A program made the position numbers and the translations under genes. Below are positions 10,424-23,318 of a DNA stretch of 64,000 nt, piece after piece. Position 1 is the first letter of the stretch; the number at the start of each line of letters is the position of its first letter. Under the pieces are notes generated by a model. It saw only the letters and a program-made list of their open reading frames with translations. It ran no database searches and was not told the DNA's origin. This DNA is from Chondrilla cf. caribensis (lineage: Eukaryota > Porifera > Demospongiae > Chondrillida > Chondrillidae): NCBI GenBank assembly GCA_964020155.1, contig OZ026558.1:2476163-2540162 (forward strand). The letters are read 5' to 3'.

Positions 10424-11783
10424 GGTTTTGCCAGCATGTTCACTTCTGACAGTGGACATACACTGCATGAGTGACACATGAAATATTGTGTTCAGTAGCT
10501 ATTATTAGATATAATAATGATAAACATGGATTCAATAATTATTACTTAAACCCATCTCTATTTTGGATTACATGACTCTTACTATACGGATAGATGTTAT
10601 TACAAGTATTGATCGAAGTCACTCGCAGCCAAGCAAATCGACCGTTAGGTCATACGGGAGGTGGGGGCTCCGGTTATTCTGAACGTCCGGAAGAAATTAG
10701 TATACGAAGTACCTGTATCTGATCCGAGCGCGCCTGCAAGTACCTGTGCCACAGTACCTGATCTTGGTCAATAATTCCTTTGTCGGGCGAAATGGGGAAA
10801 TCCAGCAGTAAAGAAAAAAGAATCGATAGCAAGGTTCGATAATGCGTAAAGTTTGTAATCTATCATTCATTCGATAGTATGGTAAAGGCACCAAATTTGG
10901 AACGTCCTGATTTGGAACACTGAGATTTTGATGGGAACAGCTCCCGGACAAAAGCATCAATCCAGCTTAAATTATAGTAAGATAACCAGCGACTGCTATA
11001 CTTTTAAACAGTGGAAACACAAAATGACTGGAGGCTCACTTTGTGAGAAGATCGAAGCAAATTAATATGACGACCAGTAAAATTCGTGAAATAATGAAAT
11101 TGCCGCAACTTCCTGTCAAATTCTCCCAGCGCCGCAAATCTATGACAGAGAATCCGCAATAGCGTCCAGACTGTGCCTGCTCAGTTTGAGGTCTCCTCTT
11201 CAGTCCTGACACAAGTGCGAAGCCGAAACGTAAATCCCAAGTACACTGTCAGGCTACTTGAGCAATACTAACATCAAACGCACGAGACATTTAGTGTATA
11301 TATAATCAGCAAAAACGCCGAAATGGAGAAAGAAAAGGTTAGAAAAGGCTTTGCAGGAAATTAGGAGTAGACTTTTATGTACACTTGAGTTTTGTTTCCG
11401 TCCTTTTTATATACTTGAGTTCTACTTGTATACCTGAACGTTTTGATTCCACTTTCCCCGGCGATTCTGAACGACAACAAGCCGAGTTTGCCAATGTGTT
11501 CAAAATTAGGGACTGAGACGATTATAGACGATGTTGTTTTGAGCCTTCGTAAAATGCCAAGTAGAACGGAGGGCGACAATTTATATTACTGCTCTGAAAG
11601 ACTCAGGGTGGTAGTCCAGTTTTAGCTATCAGTTTCGATGAAATTATCTTCCTAAGACGTTTCATGATATTAACAATTTTCAGAGTGTTCCATATTTGGT
11701 GCATGCCTTTACCTTGCCCTAGTAATGTTACCTGCATGTCAGATGATTGTATGCTGGTATTGTATAGAACTATTATAATTTGT
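10424..11783. other. No convincing gene; weak inverted repeats
   Basis: 'ggtaaaggcaccaaatttgg' near 10,880 and its imperfect complement near 11,685-11,722 face each other about 800 bases apart, which could be the ends of an old TIR element. The short open frames here lack splice signals or recognisable domains. Confidence 0.3.
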
Positions 11784-12125
11784 CAACTGTAAACACTGGT
11801 GGAAACATTCCACCTTTATTGGTAGATTTGATGACTGCATCATTACCTGCCCAAATATTGTCATGGTTGTCATTGGTGACAGGACAAAATGAATGCCACA
11901 AAGTGTAGTGTGGCAAGAATGTACATACTTTGTGTGGGGGAGGTGGTGGTGTGTGGCTGGGCAACAAATGTGCATGTACGTATACAAACAAACATACACC
12001 AGCCCCCATAAAGTATTTACACTGTCTACCACAAACATTCTTGAGCATAATATTATGGTGATACATGCAATTCATGTAATCCACCAAATTATGTTGGGAT
12101 AATTCCACCAGTGTTTTTACAGTGT
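11784..12125 (-). mobile_element. MITE family 1, inverted copy
   Basis: Bounded by 'actgtaaacactggtggaa' and 'ttccaccagtgtttttacag', inverse in orientation to the R1 copy at 3294-3626. Internal sequence matches through the TGTGGGGGAGGTGGTGG and GTTGTCATTGGTGACAGG regions. Noncoding. Confidence 0.75.
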
Positions 12126-14106
12126 GTCCATGGCTTGACTTTTGTATCCATTATTACCCATTATATAAGGAAGTAATAATGAGTGTTCCCCCGTTATACT
12201 TATCAACAATGTCGTGTACTATGCAGTCCTACTAAGCTTGAGTGAGTGATGAGTAATTTAATAACAAAAAGATATCTACCAAAAGGACCCCAAACCACTT
12301 ACAAACCCAATTTCAGAGAAATGGTTATTTTTGCAATGCAAGACCATGCCTTGAAAGGTATTGCCATTGATGAAGATTTGTGTGGAATCCGATACTCTAT
12401 AGTCTCGTGCAGTTCATACCTATTCTTGCCTTCAATTTTGAAAATGGGACTTTGTCCCAGTAAGAAAGGGTTTGCATGGTGACATGGCATATCTGATATT
12501 TGGTTTGTACTTGCATGGCCACAGCTGTGCCAATTAATGACCTTTATGAATACTCTAATGAGCAAACAGAGCACTGAAGGCTTCTCAGTTAGATTCCGCT
12601 TTGTGGGGAACGATAAGTAGACCAAGAGTCCTAGTCTCGGACCATTTTATCCAATACTAGCCTGATGATAATCATTGGGGAGGCAAACCTCAGCAAGTTG
12701 TAGGCATATATTTGCTGTATTTGCGTGCATGTGTGGTCAACATGCAACATTGCTTCTCTTTTACCATTTTCACATGCAGTAGCAGTAGTAGGCTGAACCT
12801 GAGTTGATAGTAACTTAGGTTCAACCCACTTTCCGTTCACAAGTCCAATTATTTGAAAGTTGATAGACGTGGTACTCTTTCTCGTTTTTACATGGTTTGG
12901 TTTTGTCCAAGATCATTGGCTTGTCAGAGATCACTCAAATCAAGCGAGTCTGTATGGAGGGCTCGTATCCTTAGATTTAATTGCCTACCATCTGATTAGG
13001 TAGCCTACTTCATGCAGTTCTTGTTTGCTCATTGCACGCTACCTGCCCACACAAGACAATTGTATATGATTATTTAAGCAAAATCTTGCAATTTTGATCT
13101 AAGATGTGTCAATCTGAGAGAATCCCATTCTGATCAACAGCCCTCTGTCCTATTTTTATGACTTTAAATCCTGTGGACTGCTTGAATTTGAAAGAAATAT
13201 CCCTCTCGTCTAGCTGCTTGTAGGAATTAACACCACTACTCCTGACGTTCACGTTGAATTCATGGAATCCCCTTGCTCCCGTCATATTGTTTGTGTTCTT
13301 CAATTTTCAACCCACTTCCAAGCAAGTTGAACCTCACATTTTATGCAGGTTTGCCTCGATTATCTAACTTGGGTTTGACCTGGTTACACAAGGTCATGTG
13401 AACACTCTACACCGAGTTCGACTCGCTTTCTTTTGTGGTACGGTATTTTTGTAAACCTGGACAGCACACCTTGCCCGTGTCATTCTCTGGATATCCACAA
13501 CCTTTCTTGCTTGTCTTCCACGGTTTACTAGGCTTGATGGACCAACTCTCACTTGCTATCCCCTCCTCCGTAGCCGTTCCTCTTTGCCGCATGTCAGGTC
13601 TAGTCTGGAAATGCTGGAATTTCCCATGGAATCCTCAATATATTGACTTGGACTGTGTAAACACAAAGGAGTAGTGCTTTTAACATAACCTTTTGTGGTG
13701 GCTATAGAATGCCATCCCCACCATGCTCTTGTTCCTGTGTGTTAGACTGCAGACAGCCTCCAATTGTGACTTGGTAAGAGGGACATACAGTTAGATCTTT
13801 GAGCTGAATTGGGGTCATGGAGAGTTTTTTTTTTAGGCATCTCACATAATTTCCCCTTCATGCGTATCAGAGCATCTTACATATACTTATACTAGTAATA
13901 ATACTATTGCTCATCTCAGTGTGCAAACACATAATAGTGATACTAGCTCACATATCTTGATTCATATATTAATATTAATATTGATGGTTACACTGCTTTA
14001 ACTGGTAATGTACAATTTCCCAATTAATTTGTTATGTCAACTTTACATTTAACAGAATTGAGGCATAGCAGTTCGATGTCTTATAGCTTGTATCCTTCCC
14101 ATACAG
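12126..14106. other. 5' flank of receptor A; unassigned open frames
   Basis: A terminal motif of MITE family 2 ('gggactttgtcccagtaaga') occurs near 12,446. On the minus strand two stretches look protein-like: 13,109-13,303 (MTGARGFHEFNVNVRSSG, then KQLDERDISFKFKQSTGFK) and 13,407-13,592 (SESWSIKPSKPWKTSKKG). Neither has a recognisable family or clear splice sites. From about 13,700 the sequence is homologous to 44,900-45,313 upstream of receptor B. No counterpart of the B first exon was found here. Confidence 0.35.
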
Positions 14107-15853
14107 ATATACAGTCATTGGTATGAACAGCTGAATCGATTTTACAGTCGTCTGCCTACGGTATACACTGAGGATACCTCAACACCGAATGTGGAATTTA
14201 ATCATTTAGCCACAGTAGAGCGTCGTTGTTATGGAGCCAAGAGGGGTAAAGATATCACCGAGTTCCTGGATGCCACCATCCATGGCATAGACGGGTACTA
14301 CGAAAAGGCAGAGAAGGTGGAGTACAAGGACATTCTCAACTGCGGCAAAGTCAATTCAGGAAAGCGCGTGGTCATCAGCGGTGCACCTGGGTGTGGCAAG
14401 ACAACCCTCTCGCGTAAACTATGCCAAGACCTGTACTCCCAAGCTCTCCCCAACCAGTATCGTCTGGTGCTACTGGTGGAGCTCCGCAAGCTAAAGGTGT
14501 TGCTCAGAGATGCCAAGGGAGATATCGATAAAGTATTTGAAAATGCCCAAGAAGGCAATGGTCTCCAGTTCCTCCTGGGAATGTCGGGAGCTTCCGACAC
14601 TGCACAATTGTGTGAAAAAATCCAGGAAAATGAAGGGGACGGTGTTGCCCTCATTCTGGATGGCTTTGATGAGGTTGCAGATCATCTTGGTAAATCCCCT
14701 TTCCTAAGTGATCTCCTATCAGTTGAGGAGCCCTTGCTCAGTGAATGTGACGTGTTTGTCACCACTCGACCTTCCCGATGTCCGGATCTCCTGTCTCTGA
14801 TGAAGCGACCCCATCGACATGTTGAAATTCTTGGATTCACCGACACAGACATCGACCAGTATGTCCAGCACTATTTCCAAGAAGCATATCGAGCTGATAA
14901 GAAAGAAGCAGAGCGTCGATCAAAGGAGGTCATTCAAAGGCTAAGCAGTCTTTCTGTAGTTCGCGGGATGTGCCGTATTCCCATGGTTTTGAGAATTGTC
15001 TGCAAAGTCCAGGATCACCTCGGGAGCACCCCTCTTCCCGAGACGGTAAGCGGCATATTCTCAGCATACATCTGTCACCAGTTGGTGGAATACCTGGTCT
15101 GGACATCTCAGGTCACTGGTGCTCCAATCGAGGATGTACTGAATGTCCCGATTGATCTATTTCCCTGATTCTATGCCCTCTGCGAGGTAGCATACAATTG
15201 CTGCAGTGACAAGAATGGTCAGTGTCTGATTCTCACTGAAGAGGACTCGAAAGATGTGAAGGATCATTTGGACAAGCGAGGCAGCATCTACAACCTCCTG
15301 TTCTCCGAGCGTGTGGACGAGACTGCCCCATCAGCAGGACACCTCTATCAGTTCAACCACAAGACGGTACAGGAAACATTAGCTGCCATCCACATTGCCA
15401 AACAGAGTGTGGCTGATCAGCAGAGAATTTGGAAATGTGAGTTTGGACGTCCAGAAATGGCCGAGGTCTGGAAGACCTACTGTGGAATCACCAGACTGAA
15501 ATGGGTAGACTTGATTGGTCTCAGTCTGTCAAGTTTATCACAGCATGCCCGAGATGCCGATGTTCCTTCTGGTGTCGATGATGAGGTTGTGATGACCTCA
15601 CTCTTTGAAGCCGACAACCCATCAGTATCTGCTAGGGTTCTTTCAACACTATTGAAGAACTCCATCAGTTTTAGAGTGAGGTCTCCTTACAGTGTACAAG
15701 TTATCCAGTCTGCAGTCCGGAACCATCCCACGCTTGAAATGCTATCACTGTGGGGTGATAAGATGCATCCACTTGGAGTGGACAACCTGGCCAGCACTGT
15801 GTTTGTACACAAGAATCTGAGAAAGTTGCAATTGTCTAATTTCCACCCAAATG
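14107..15853 (+). pseudogene. Receptor A: NACHT exon with premature stop
   Basis: A 1,747-base exon between the acceptor CCCATACAG and donor ATGGTAGGT, phase 0 in and phase 1 out. It encodes an NLR-type NACHT ATPase: Walker A GAPGCGKTTLSRKL, Walker B LILDGFDEV, sensor-like TTRPSRCPDL, the helical-domain GFTDTDIDQYVQHYF, and the NLR winged/helical end FNHKTVQETLAAIHIA, then the first leucine-rich turns (LEMLSLWGD, LRKLQLSNF). In B codon GGA (LFPGFYALC) follows LFP; here it is TGA at 15166-15168, which would end the product after 353 residues of this exon. Everything downstream stays open in the B frame. NACHT proteins hydrolyse ATP to oligomerise in cytosolic danger sensing. Copy A is most simply a very recent pseudogene, or a stop allele. 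Confidence 0.85.
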
Positions 15854-18439
15854 GTAGGTGGTGTGTGGTTATAATACTACTGTATTGTATGTCTGTAATC
15901 TTGAGTCTGGTATTGCGTGATATGAACTTGTACAAGTTGTGCACAAGACTACATTTTATTGTAGCTACAGTGGAACCCTGCTATTTGGAACTCTGGATTG
16001 GAGAATGTTGAGATTTTTTGAGATGTTTACAAGTGAACTGTGTACCCACTTTTCCTATATACTTTCACATGTCAATGAGCTGTTCCACATTTTGTTATAG
16101 TGTATATAGCAAGTGCTATTATAATCCTTATTTCTTTTGTTTAACAGATTGGGAAATATTTGAAAGCAGATTCAATGCTCCACATAACTTGAGGGCCATT
16201 GCATTAGGGGATGCACCTCTGGATACAGTGCTGACTGTGCTCTCAGGAAGAAATGAGGAGGTGGAACTTAGTATTGTGGTATGTTGATCTGTGTGTATTT
16301 GTATAGGAGTGTAACACATTCAGATCTCTGATGATATCTAGATGTTATAATAGATTGTCACTATAATTTTTGTCCCAGCATGACAACCACTTATCATGCA
16401 TCCTAGATCTCTTCAAAATGCCACTTAGTATAAGTTTGTCTGTGATGGGTTCCACACCCTACTTGCTCTCCTTGAGGGTACACTAGATAAGACTCTGCAA
16501 TCCCTGACATTCCTCTAATCGTGTTTAAACAAACACAACCATCTCAAGTAAGGGTCAGAAGATGAGCAAGAGGAGTTGAGTGGTATTTTTGTAATAGCTC
16601 TGCTCGTATTCAAATCAAATCTACACTGTATAGCTGTGATCCACATTTATTGATTGTTATGATTATTATTGTCGAATGTTATCAATACTCATTACTTGAA
16701 TAGAATGGTGTTAAACCGATCAAAATGAATGTATTACAACTTGATATGTATGTACACATTAATTAGTAATGCAGTTCATTCTCAGCCAAAATGCACACAG
16801 TCACAATAGTTCAACAGTGGTGGAATGTCTTGCCTTGAGTCTTCATCATTAAGAAGAACGGTTGTTGTGTATCAAGTGTCAGTATTTCAACAGGAATATC
16901 GCTGTTGTCAATTACCATGCACTGAAGCCCCCTAAGTGCTGTTCTATTGTAGACAATTGACCATTTCAATGGTCGGGTAATGGCACATCACCATTTTACT
17001 GATTATCAATTTGACCCCACCCCTCACAAAATCTTATTATCAAAGTCCCTAGACCCTTTTACGACAATATATACAATATATACGACAATTAATAAAAAGA
17101 GGAATAGAATTTGGTTTACACCAGACTATTCTGTTATGTACATCTAGTGCAGTAAACCTTGTGTACGTGTATTGCTGTAGGAATATAGCAATGAAGATTG
17201 GAGGAGAATTGATCATGCAGTGGAAGCTAACAGAAGTTTGAGGTCATTTGGGATTGATTGTTACTGCAGTATTACTCCCCCACCAGCCTCGTTTATTGAC
17301 CACCTTTGTATGAATGAAACCCTTAAGACTATCAACTGTGTAATTCATGACTGTGAAGAGGATACATGTTCTGGTGAGTCAAGAGCAAACCATTCCATGT
17401 GTATTTGTTTCAGTTTCAATTTTAGAATCATGCACAGATATATCGGACAACTCTCTGAAGACCCTGTTAGTTCCACGTGAAAAGTACTCTGTGAGGATGG
17501 AGTTAACCCCTAGACAGTGGTGTGCTGTTCTTTCAGGATTGAAGGATGCCAAAACATTGAAGGAACTGAATGTTGACATGTCACAAGTAAGACTGTAGAC
17601 AGTACAACCTGTAATAACAGTACGTATTGAGTGATCATGAACATTTATGTACATTCTTGCATTAGGTTCCCTCCAGCCTTCATAGAGAGGACATTTCCTC
17701 CACTGAAATAGCCTCAATAGAGGAAACAGTAGCCACAAGTAACCAGCTTGTCAAGGTTGATGTCAAATGTGACGTAAAGGTGAGGAGTAATCTCTAGGGT
17801 GTACTGGACCTCATACCATCTTTTATTGTGATATTGTTGTTTGTTTGTAGACGTCAAATCTTATGCTGTCGATAGTGAAAGGAGTCTCCAGGAACAGGAA
17901 CATATCTGAACTTGGGATCACGTTTCGGGTTAGTACATATGTGAATAGGGATTCTGAGCTGTACTGTTCACGTCCTTTGGTTGGGTGTAACCTTTGGTTA
18001 CTTGCTAGCATGTATAATCACAGTTTGCTTCATGTTGCTTCACTGTGCATTTGGTTCCTGAGGGTCATCTCCAATAGTGAGAAGCTTTCCATAAAACGTA
18101 CATTTCCTATTACATCACTTCCTGTTGTGTCACTTCCTAAAGCCGAGCACATATGCCTTCATGTGCATAGTATGTGTTGCTTGTCTGTGTTAGCCCAGCA
18201 GTGTGGATGTTTGTAATCCAAAGGTCATATGTAGTCTAGCTAGCCCAAACTTCTCATTTCTGTACACGGGTCAAGTGAGAAGCTTCACCTCCTCACCTCA
18301 AGTCTACCAATGAAACCCAAGTCATTCCATTGATACCATCCATTATATCTTGTAGCTAGTTTTGCTGTGCTTCCACTTATATTTGGTGGACTAGAATGCC
18401 TGGTTGACCCTCTCTCCGGTAGTCACTTCATAGTCTAAT

Positions 18440-18800
18440 ATAGCGCTGACCAATTTCAACTCCAATTTTATAATTGTATAAGTGTGTTCAAGTGAGAAAG
18501 GGTCATGCCTCATCTGTGCACCAAATCAGATTGCAGAAATGCATTTATACACATAAAAATGTAAACAAACAAAAATGGCTATACCTTTCCAGTATGAAAG
18601 TGTAGTTTGACTATCATTCAGTGTGCTGCTGCATATGATTTGGACTTTTGACATACATAGCAATGCGATTCTCTCAAAAGTACTCATTTTTGTCACTAGC
18701 CGTTGTGCATGCGCAACTTCCCCACCTTGGAATGTAATATGCAATATGATTGAGATTCTCTGGACTCCCAGTACAGAGATATGATGAGAACAGGCCCTCT
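18440..18800 (+). mobile_element. MITE family 2, first copy in receptor A intron
   Basis: Inverted-repeat ends: a 'ccaattttataattgtataa' segment followed by 'gtgagaaagg' on the left, and 'ccctctcaccccgggagg' on the right. A second copy follows at 18,930-19,375 and a single copy sits in the same intron of B (50,825-51,210). Noncoding. Ends approximate. Confidence 0.55.
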
Positions 18801-18929
18801 CACCCCGGGAGGTGTGAAATACCATCCATTATATCTTGTAGCTAGTTCTGCTGTGCTTCCACCTAAAATTGTTGAACAAGAATGCCTGGTTGACCCCTAT
18901 CTCCCTGGTAGGCACTTCATGGGCTCAGA

Positions 18930-19375
18930 TAGCTCAGACCAATTTTATACTCCAATTTTAAATTTGTGACTGTCTCCCAGTGAGAAAGGTTCTGGCATCA
19001 TCACTTTACACATAAAAATGTAAACAAACCCAAATGGTGGTACCTTTCCAGTATGAAAGTGTAGTTTGACTATCATTCAGTATGCTGCTGCATATGAATT
19101 GGACTTTTTGACACACATAGCCAACAGGACTCTCCCAAAAGAATACCACATTTTCACTAGCCGTTCTGCACGAGGAACGTTTCCACCTTGAAATGTGATA
19201 ATACACAATATGATTGTGATTTGTTAACATTGATTAATTATTGTTATGATGATAATGTCATATGATTGTGATTAGTTACTGTCAACTCTGACTCCCTGAG
19301 TACAGTGATATGTAGCTACATGATGAGAACTGAACCTTTCTCACTGGGACAAAGTCCCATGTTGAAAATTGGGTG
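18930..19375 (+). mobile_element. MITE family 2, second copy in receptor A intron
   Basis: Same family as 18,440-18,800, ending in 'tcactgggacaaagtccca' and 'ttgaaaattggg'. The copies lie within a direct duplication of about 490 bases that also includes the flank 'ccatccattatatcttgtag' (18,340 and 18,824). The second copy therefore arose by local duplication rather than a new insertion. Confidence 0.6.
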
Positions 19376-20656
19376 TGAGAATGGGTCTGGGCTATACAAG
19401 TGTAGATACTTCAGTGGCACTATACCCTGTTCACGTTGAGTAGACACGGAAGTAAAATTATGCGAGATGTACAAATGTGCATTATGCAATTCTTAACCGC
19501 ATCACGTGTGAAATGAACCAATAAGATTCGGTCTGAGTTAAAGTTCTTTCTCTACGATTTGCCGTTTCGTTTTGTTTGTTTCATTCTTTTACCCGTCCAT
19601 TTCTGTCATGCCTGGACGAGGAAAGTGATTGAATAGCACGGCGAAGAACATCATTTGCAGAGTACACAATTGTTCATTTTTGTAGCAGTGCCTGATGACA
19701 GTGTAAATTTTGCGCAAGTTACTTCCACAACTTTCCTATGCTGATGTATGGGAAAGCTGGTTCACATGCTTCCTGACCACTTAGAGCCTTGTGGTGCATA
19801 TTGCCGAGTCCATAAAGAGGAGAGGAAATTGTCAGTGGGGATAGTGCATGAAAATAAAAATAATTGCTGGACCTTACTTCTTGCTCCGCCCACACATGGA
19901 AATGATAATTTGTGTCTAGAGACTACACTAGGTCATATTATGTATGACATACATGAAATTATACATGTGATCATGTTATATCTCAGCTATATTCAGTATG
20001 TGAACTATATATTCAATTTGTAGTAAAGTGTTGTGTACTTGAAGTTCTGACTTGTTATTTTGTATCATCCTTGGATATTGGTAGGTTTGGTCAGAAGAAC
20101 ATTGGCACTTTCTATTGGAGACTTTGGTACACACTGACCACATTACTTGTTTGAGGTTGAAGTGTTACTTCACTCATCTTCCTCCACTACTAGGTGAGAC
20201 TTGTATTTAACTACGTATGTTTAGATAGTGTAATGCTAGTTCCCCTCACAGATGTTCAATGACACCATTGATTTTATTGATGAAACGCATACCAAAACTG
20301 ATTATTTGATCCCAATTGTGTGCACACAGTCAGGTGTGGATAATTCTCCATGATACAAACCATCCCAATCCCATTTCTGACTGAGTGGTACAATACACCC
20401 TGTACCTAAACTGTTCACTCTACTTTTAACCTTCTACTCAGTAAAGTTTCCATAGTTACTACAGTATAGTGTTTGGCTCCACTCTGTACAGGTGACAATT
20501 GGTGTCAGCTCATCATAGATGGTCCAATGTCTAGACCTGTGTGTCGCCTCATGCTAGTACTAACCCCAGCTGAATGTGGAGTGTTGCTCAGTAGAGTACA
20601 TCATGCTGAACGACTGGAAGAACTCAGTTTGGAATTTTTTCCTGTGAGTGTACATT

Positions 20657-21806
20657 CTACTGGTAGGGTATGGGATTGGTGTTCGGCCAGTATGAGAATC
20701 CGGACACCCAGTTTTCCGTATCCAAGTGCATCAAGGGCTTTAAACTTGGAAGGCACCAAGCATGGGTGGCTGCTACTTCTGTCACAAATCCAGAAGATTT
20801 AGGCTACTACCATTCTCACGTTAGGCAGCCGAGAATTGAGTGGCCGAATTCGTATCAATTCATCTGGAAGGAATTCGGCCAGCGGCTGTATTGTATCAGA
20901 AAAGGTATTATTTGAACTTTCGACAGCGTGAATGCAAAGCCCTATCCATACCCTATCCACAGCAGCACATCAAGGTTAGAGCATTTGATAGTCAATTGGT
21001 TGTGCTGTGCGACATTGGGTTGGGGAAGGGGGGGGGGAATTCGCCCACCCATGAAACTGCATTCTACGGTGACATTTTATATTTTGTGACTTATCGAGCA
21101 AAAAGACAGCTGTAGAACCTTCTGTGGCTTTGTCTTCGCGATTTACATGTTTCCAGCTATCCAGAGTTCTTTTCCAGACTTTTACAGTATATTCAGGTAT
21201 ACACAGGTGCATGCGCTGCGATGAAGTCAGTGAAGTCATAGAACCTCCATAACTATTTCGCAGTTGCATAACCTCTTGTCACCCAGCAGAGACAATCAGT
21301 GTCATATATTCTTTGCCCACTGCTCATCAATGCCAAACATATTCAGCAAGGCAGGAACGTTGAAAAACACGAAATCAGGCAGTGTCACTGTTGTACAAGT
21401 TATAGATTTGCAGTGTAACTGCTGGGTGGTAGTTACGTGGGTGGCCGAAATCTCGTCTCCCCACCTCACCCAATGTTGCACAGCACAACCAATTGATCGT
21501 CGAATGCTCTAACCTTGACATGCTGCTGTGGGTAGGTGATGGATAGGCCTTTACATTCACACTGTCGAAAGTTCAAATAACATCTTTTTTACGATACAGC
21601 CGCTGGCTGAATTCTCATGCCTTCCGGCCAAATTGATATGAATTCAGCCACTCAATCCTTATCTGTCTAATGTGGGAATGGTAATACCCTAAATCTTCTC
21701 AATTTAGCATGCTTGGTACATTCCAAGTTTAAAGCCCTTGATGCACTTGGATACAGAGAACTAGGTGGCCAGTTTCTCAAGCCGGCCGAATACTAATACC
21801 ATACCT
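20657..21806. mobile_element. Foldback (long-TIR) transposon, 1.15 kb
   Basis: Two arms of about 350 bases are imperfect reverse complements (about 20,660-21,027 and 21,455-21,806; for example 'tggttgtgctgtgcgacatt' against 'aatgttgcacagcacaacca') around a centre of about 430 bases. The element is flanked by a perfect TACATT duplication (20651-20656 and 21807-21812). It lies just inside the intron after receptor A exon 8. The matching B intron has a single TACATT at 52195-52200 with the two flanks joined, i.e. an empty site. No transposase frame; non-autonomous. Confidence 0.85.
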
Positions 21807-22533
21807 TACATTGTGTTTGTGTGGTCATGTGTGTACATGTACTTTATAAGTGTGCGTGTCTGTTAAGTATCTGGCAATAGAATGATCTTCAGCTGTTCCC
21901 AATATTTGTCTACATTGATGTGTGTGATTGAGTGTACTGGTATATATAATAATATATTGTGTTCATGTATGCTTATTTGTATAATATTTGTAATGTGTTT
22001 ACTTCTATACTATGCCTTCATTTACTCTTCACTCAAGGTTACATGCACTGTGTGACTTATTGTTTATTCTGTTAGCCTGGGGGATCTCATGATGATGTTG
22101 ATGATGATGTTGTTAGAAGAGTGGAAGATGTATGGTCTAATTGTACTTTGAAGAAAGTGAACCTTGAGCTTGAAGTAGGTTTGCAGTTATTCATAATTGA
22201 ACATGTTTTGTTATGATGTATATTTGTATGGTTCTCTAATTAGTACATTTCTGACATTACAAAACCAATGTTTAATCTTTTGGGTGCTGTGATGAGAGGA
22301 ATTACTACCAACAACAATGATGTCAACTTTGTTTTGAAAGGATGGAGTCGCAAACTGAACAAAGATCATCTCTTATCACAACTTGGTCAGGAACATGTGA
22401 AGCAGTTTGAGGTTGTAGAGAGGGGTCGTCGCACTTACTTTATATCACGTCCTCATGCTTCAACTGGTGAGTTGTGTGTGTTCATGTATTGACAATGTTG
22501 TTGTTGACCATGTTATTGTGTGTGTCTCTTCAG

Positions 22534-23318
22534 AGAATGTGGAAAGTTCCCTGACCTCTGAGAAGTCCTCCTCTGAAGTTGTTCCAGTCGATCTCCCATC
22601 TCCTCACGACCCACCAGGTATGTTGTATGGCACAACATGAGAGGACATTGTAGTCTGTAGGACTCCTTAAGTAACCTCTTCCACATTTGATCAACCATTG
22701 TAAGATCTTCACATCTTATGTTCCATTACTTCTATCGTGTGCACCAATAAGTCTAATCCAGTCTCACTTGTACTCAATCTAGTGCAATGTCTGCACACTG
22801 GGTTCAGTATGTAACCATGTATTATGCTGTACAGTGTGAGTATGTATGTACATGAGTGTGTGTGTGCCTGCATGTATGCCTTCATATTTGTGTGTTGTCA
22901 TCTTTCAGTATGTGTACGTGGATACATCACTACATGTACTTGTCTACATACTCACTACATGTACTTGTCTACATATTTACCACATGTACTAATCTACATA
23001 CTCACTACATGTTCTTGTCTACACACTCACTACATGTTCTTGTCTACATTCTTACTACATGTACTTGTCTACATACTCACTACATGTACTTCTCTACACA
23101 CTCACTACATGTACCTGTCTACATACTCACTACATGTTCTTGTCTACATACTCACTACATGTACTTGTCTACATACTCACTACATGTTCTTGTCTACATA
23201 CTCACTACTTGTAATTGTCTACATACTCACTAAATGTACTTGTCTACAGGTGTTCAAAGTGAGGTCATTTCTACTGATCCTAAGATATCACCAGTCACTG
23301 ATCAACCCTCAGTCTATG
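22534..23318 (+). pseudogene. Receptor A: Ser/Thr/Pro linker exons 11-12
   Basis: Two phase-1/phase-1 exons, 22534-22617 (ENVESSLTSEKSSSEVVPVD, LPSPHDPPG) and 23250-23318 (GVQSEVISTDPKISPVTDQ, PSVYG). Low complexity and acidic/Ser-rich, they form a flexible spacer between the repeats and the death-like domain. Being symmetric, each can be skipped or duplicated without a frame change. The B second linker exon is 54 bases against 69 here and reads quite differently. Confidence 0.75.
22925..23248 (+). repeat. 25-bp minisatellite abutting a splice acceptor (A)
   Basis: About 13 units of 'tactcactacatgtacttg' plus 'tctaca'. The final unit ends in TCTACAG and is itself the 3' splice site of the linker exon starting at 23250. 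About four units are present in B (54,700-54,796) and one in C (63,630-63,654). Confidence 0.9.

Larger units (their letters stand above)
16148..22466 (+). pseudogene. Receptor A: leucine-rich-repeat-like exons 2-10
   Basis: Nine exons, all with GT..AG borders and matching phases: 16148-16278, 17181-17373, 17438-17586, 17666-17779, 17851-17928, 20085-20193, 20492-20643, 22076-22174, 22244-22466. They read as degenerate leucine-rich repeats, e.g. NLRAIALGDAPLDTVLTVL, RSLRSFGIDC, DAKTLKELNVDMSQ, NRNISELGITF, HITCLRLKCYF, ERLEELSLEF, CTLKKVNLELE. The region would be the ligand-sensing or autoinhibitory part of an NLR. No frameshift or stop was found in any of them, which implies very young inactivation if copy A is dead. 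The introns carry a duplicated MITE and a 1.15-kb foldback element. Confidence 0.8.

Noticed and set aside
12246..12625. Overlapping + and - frames of 78 and 108 codons
   Set aside because: No splice signals, no domain, and the area contains a MITE family 2 terminal motif.
14298..14654. Minus-strand 118-codon frame antisense to the NACHT exon
   Set aside because: Shadow of the well-supported + strand exon; the same frame is open in B (45505-45861) only because the sense sequence is conserved.
20473..21115. Open frames running from receptor A exon 8 into the intron
   Set aside because: Only 20492-20643 is exonic; the remainder is the foldback element.
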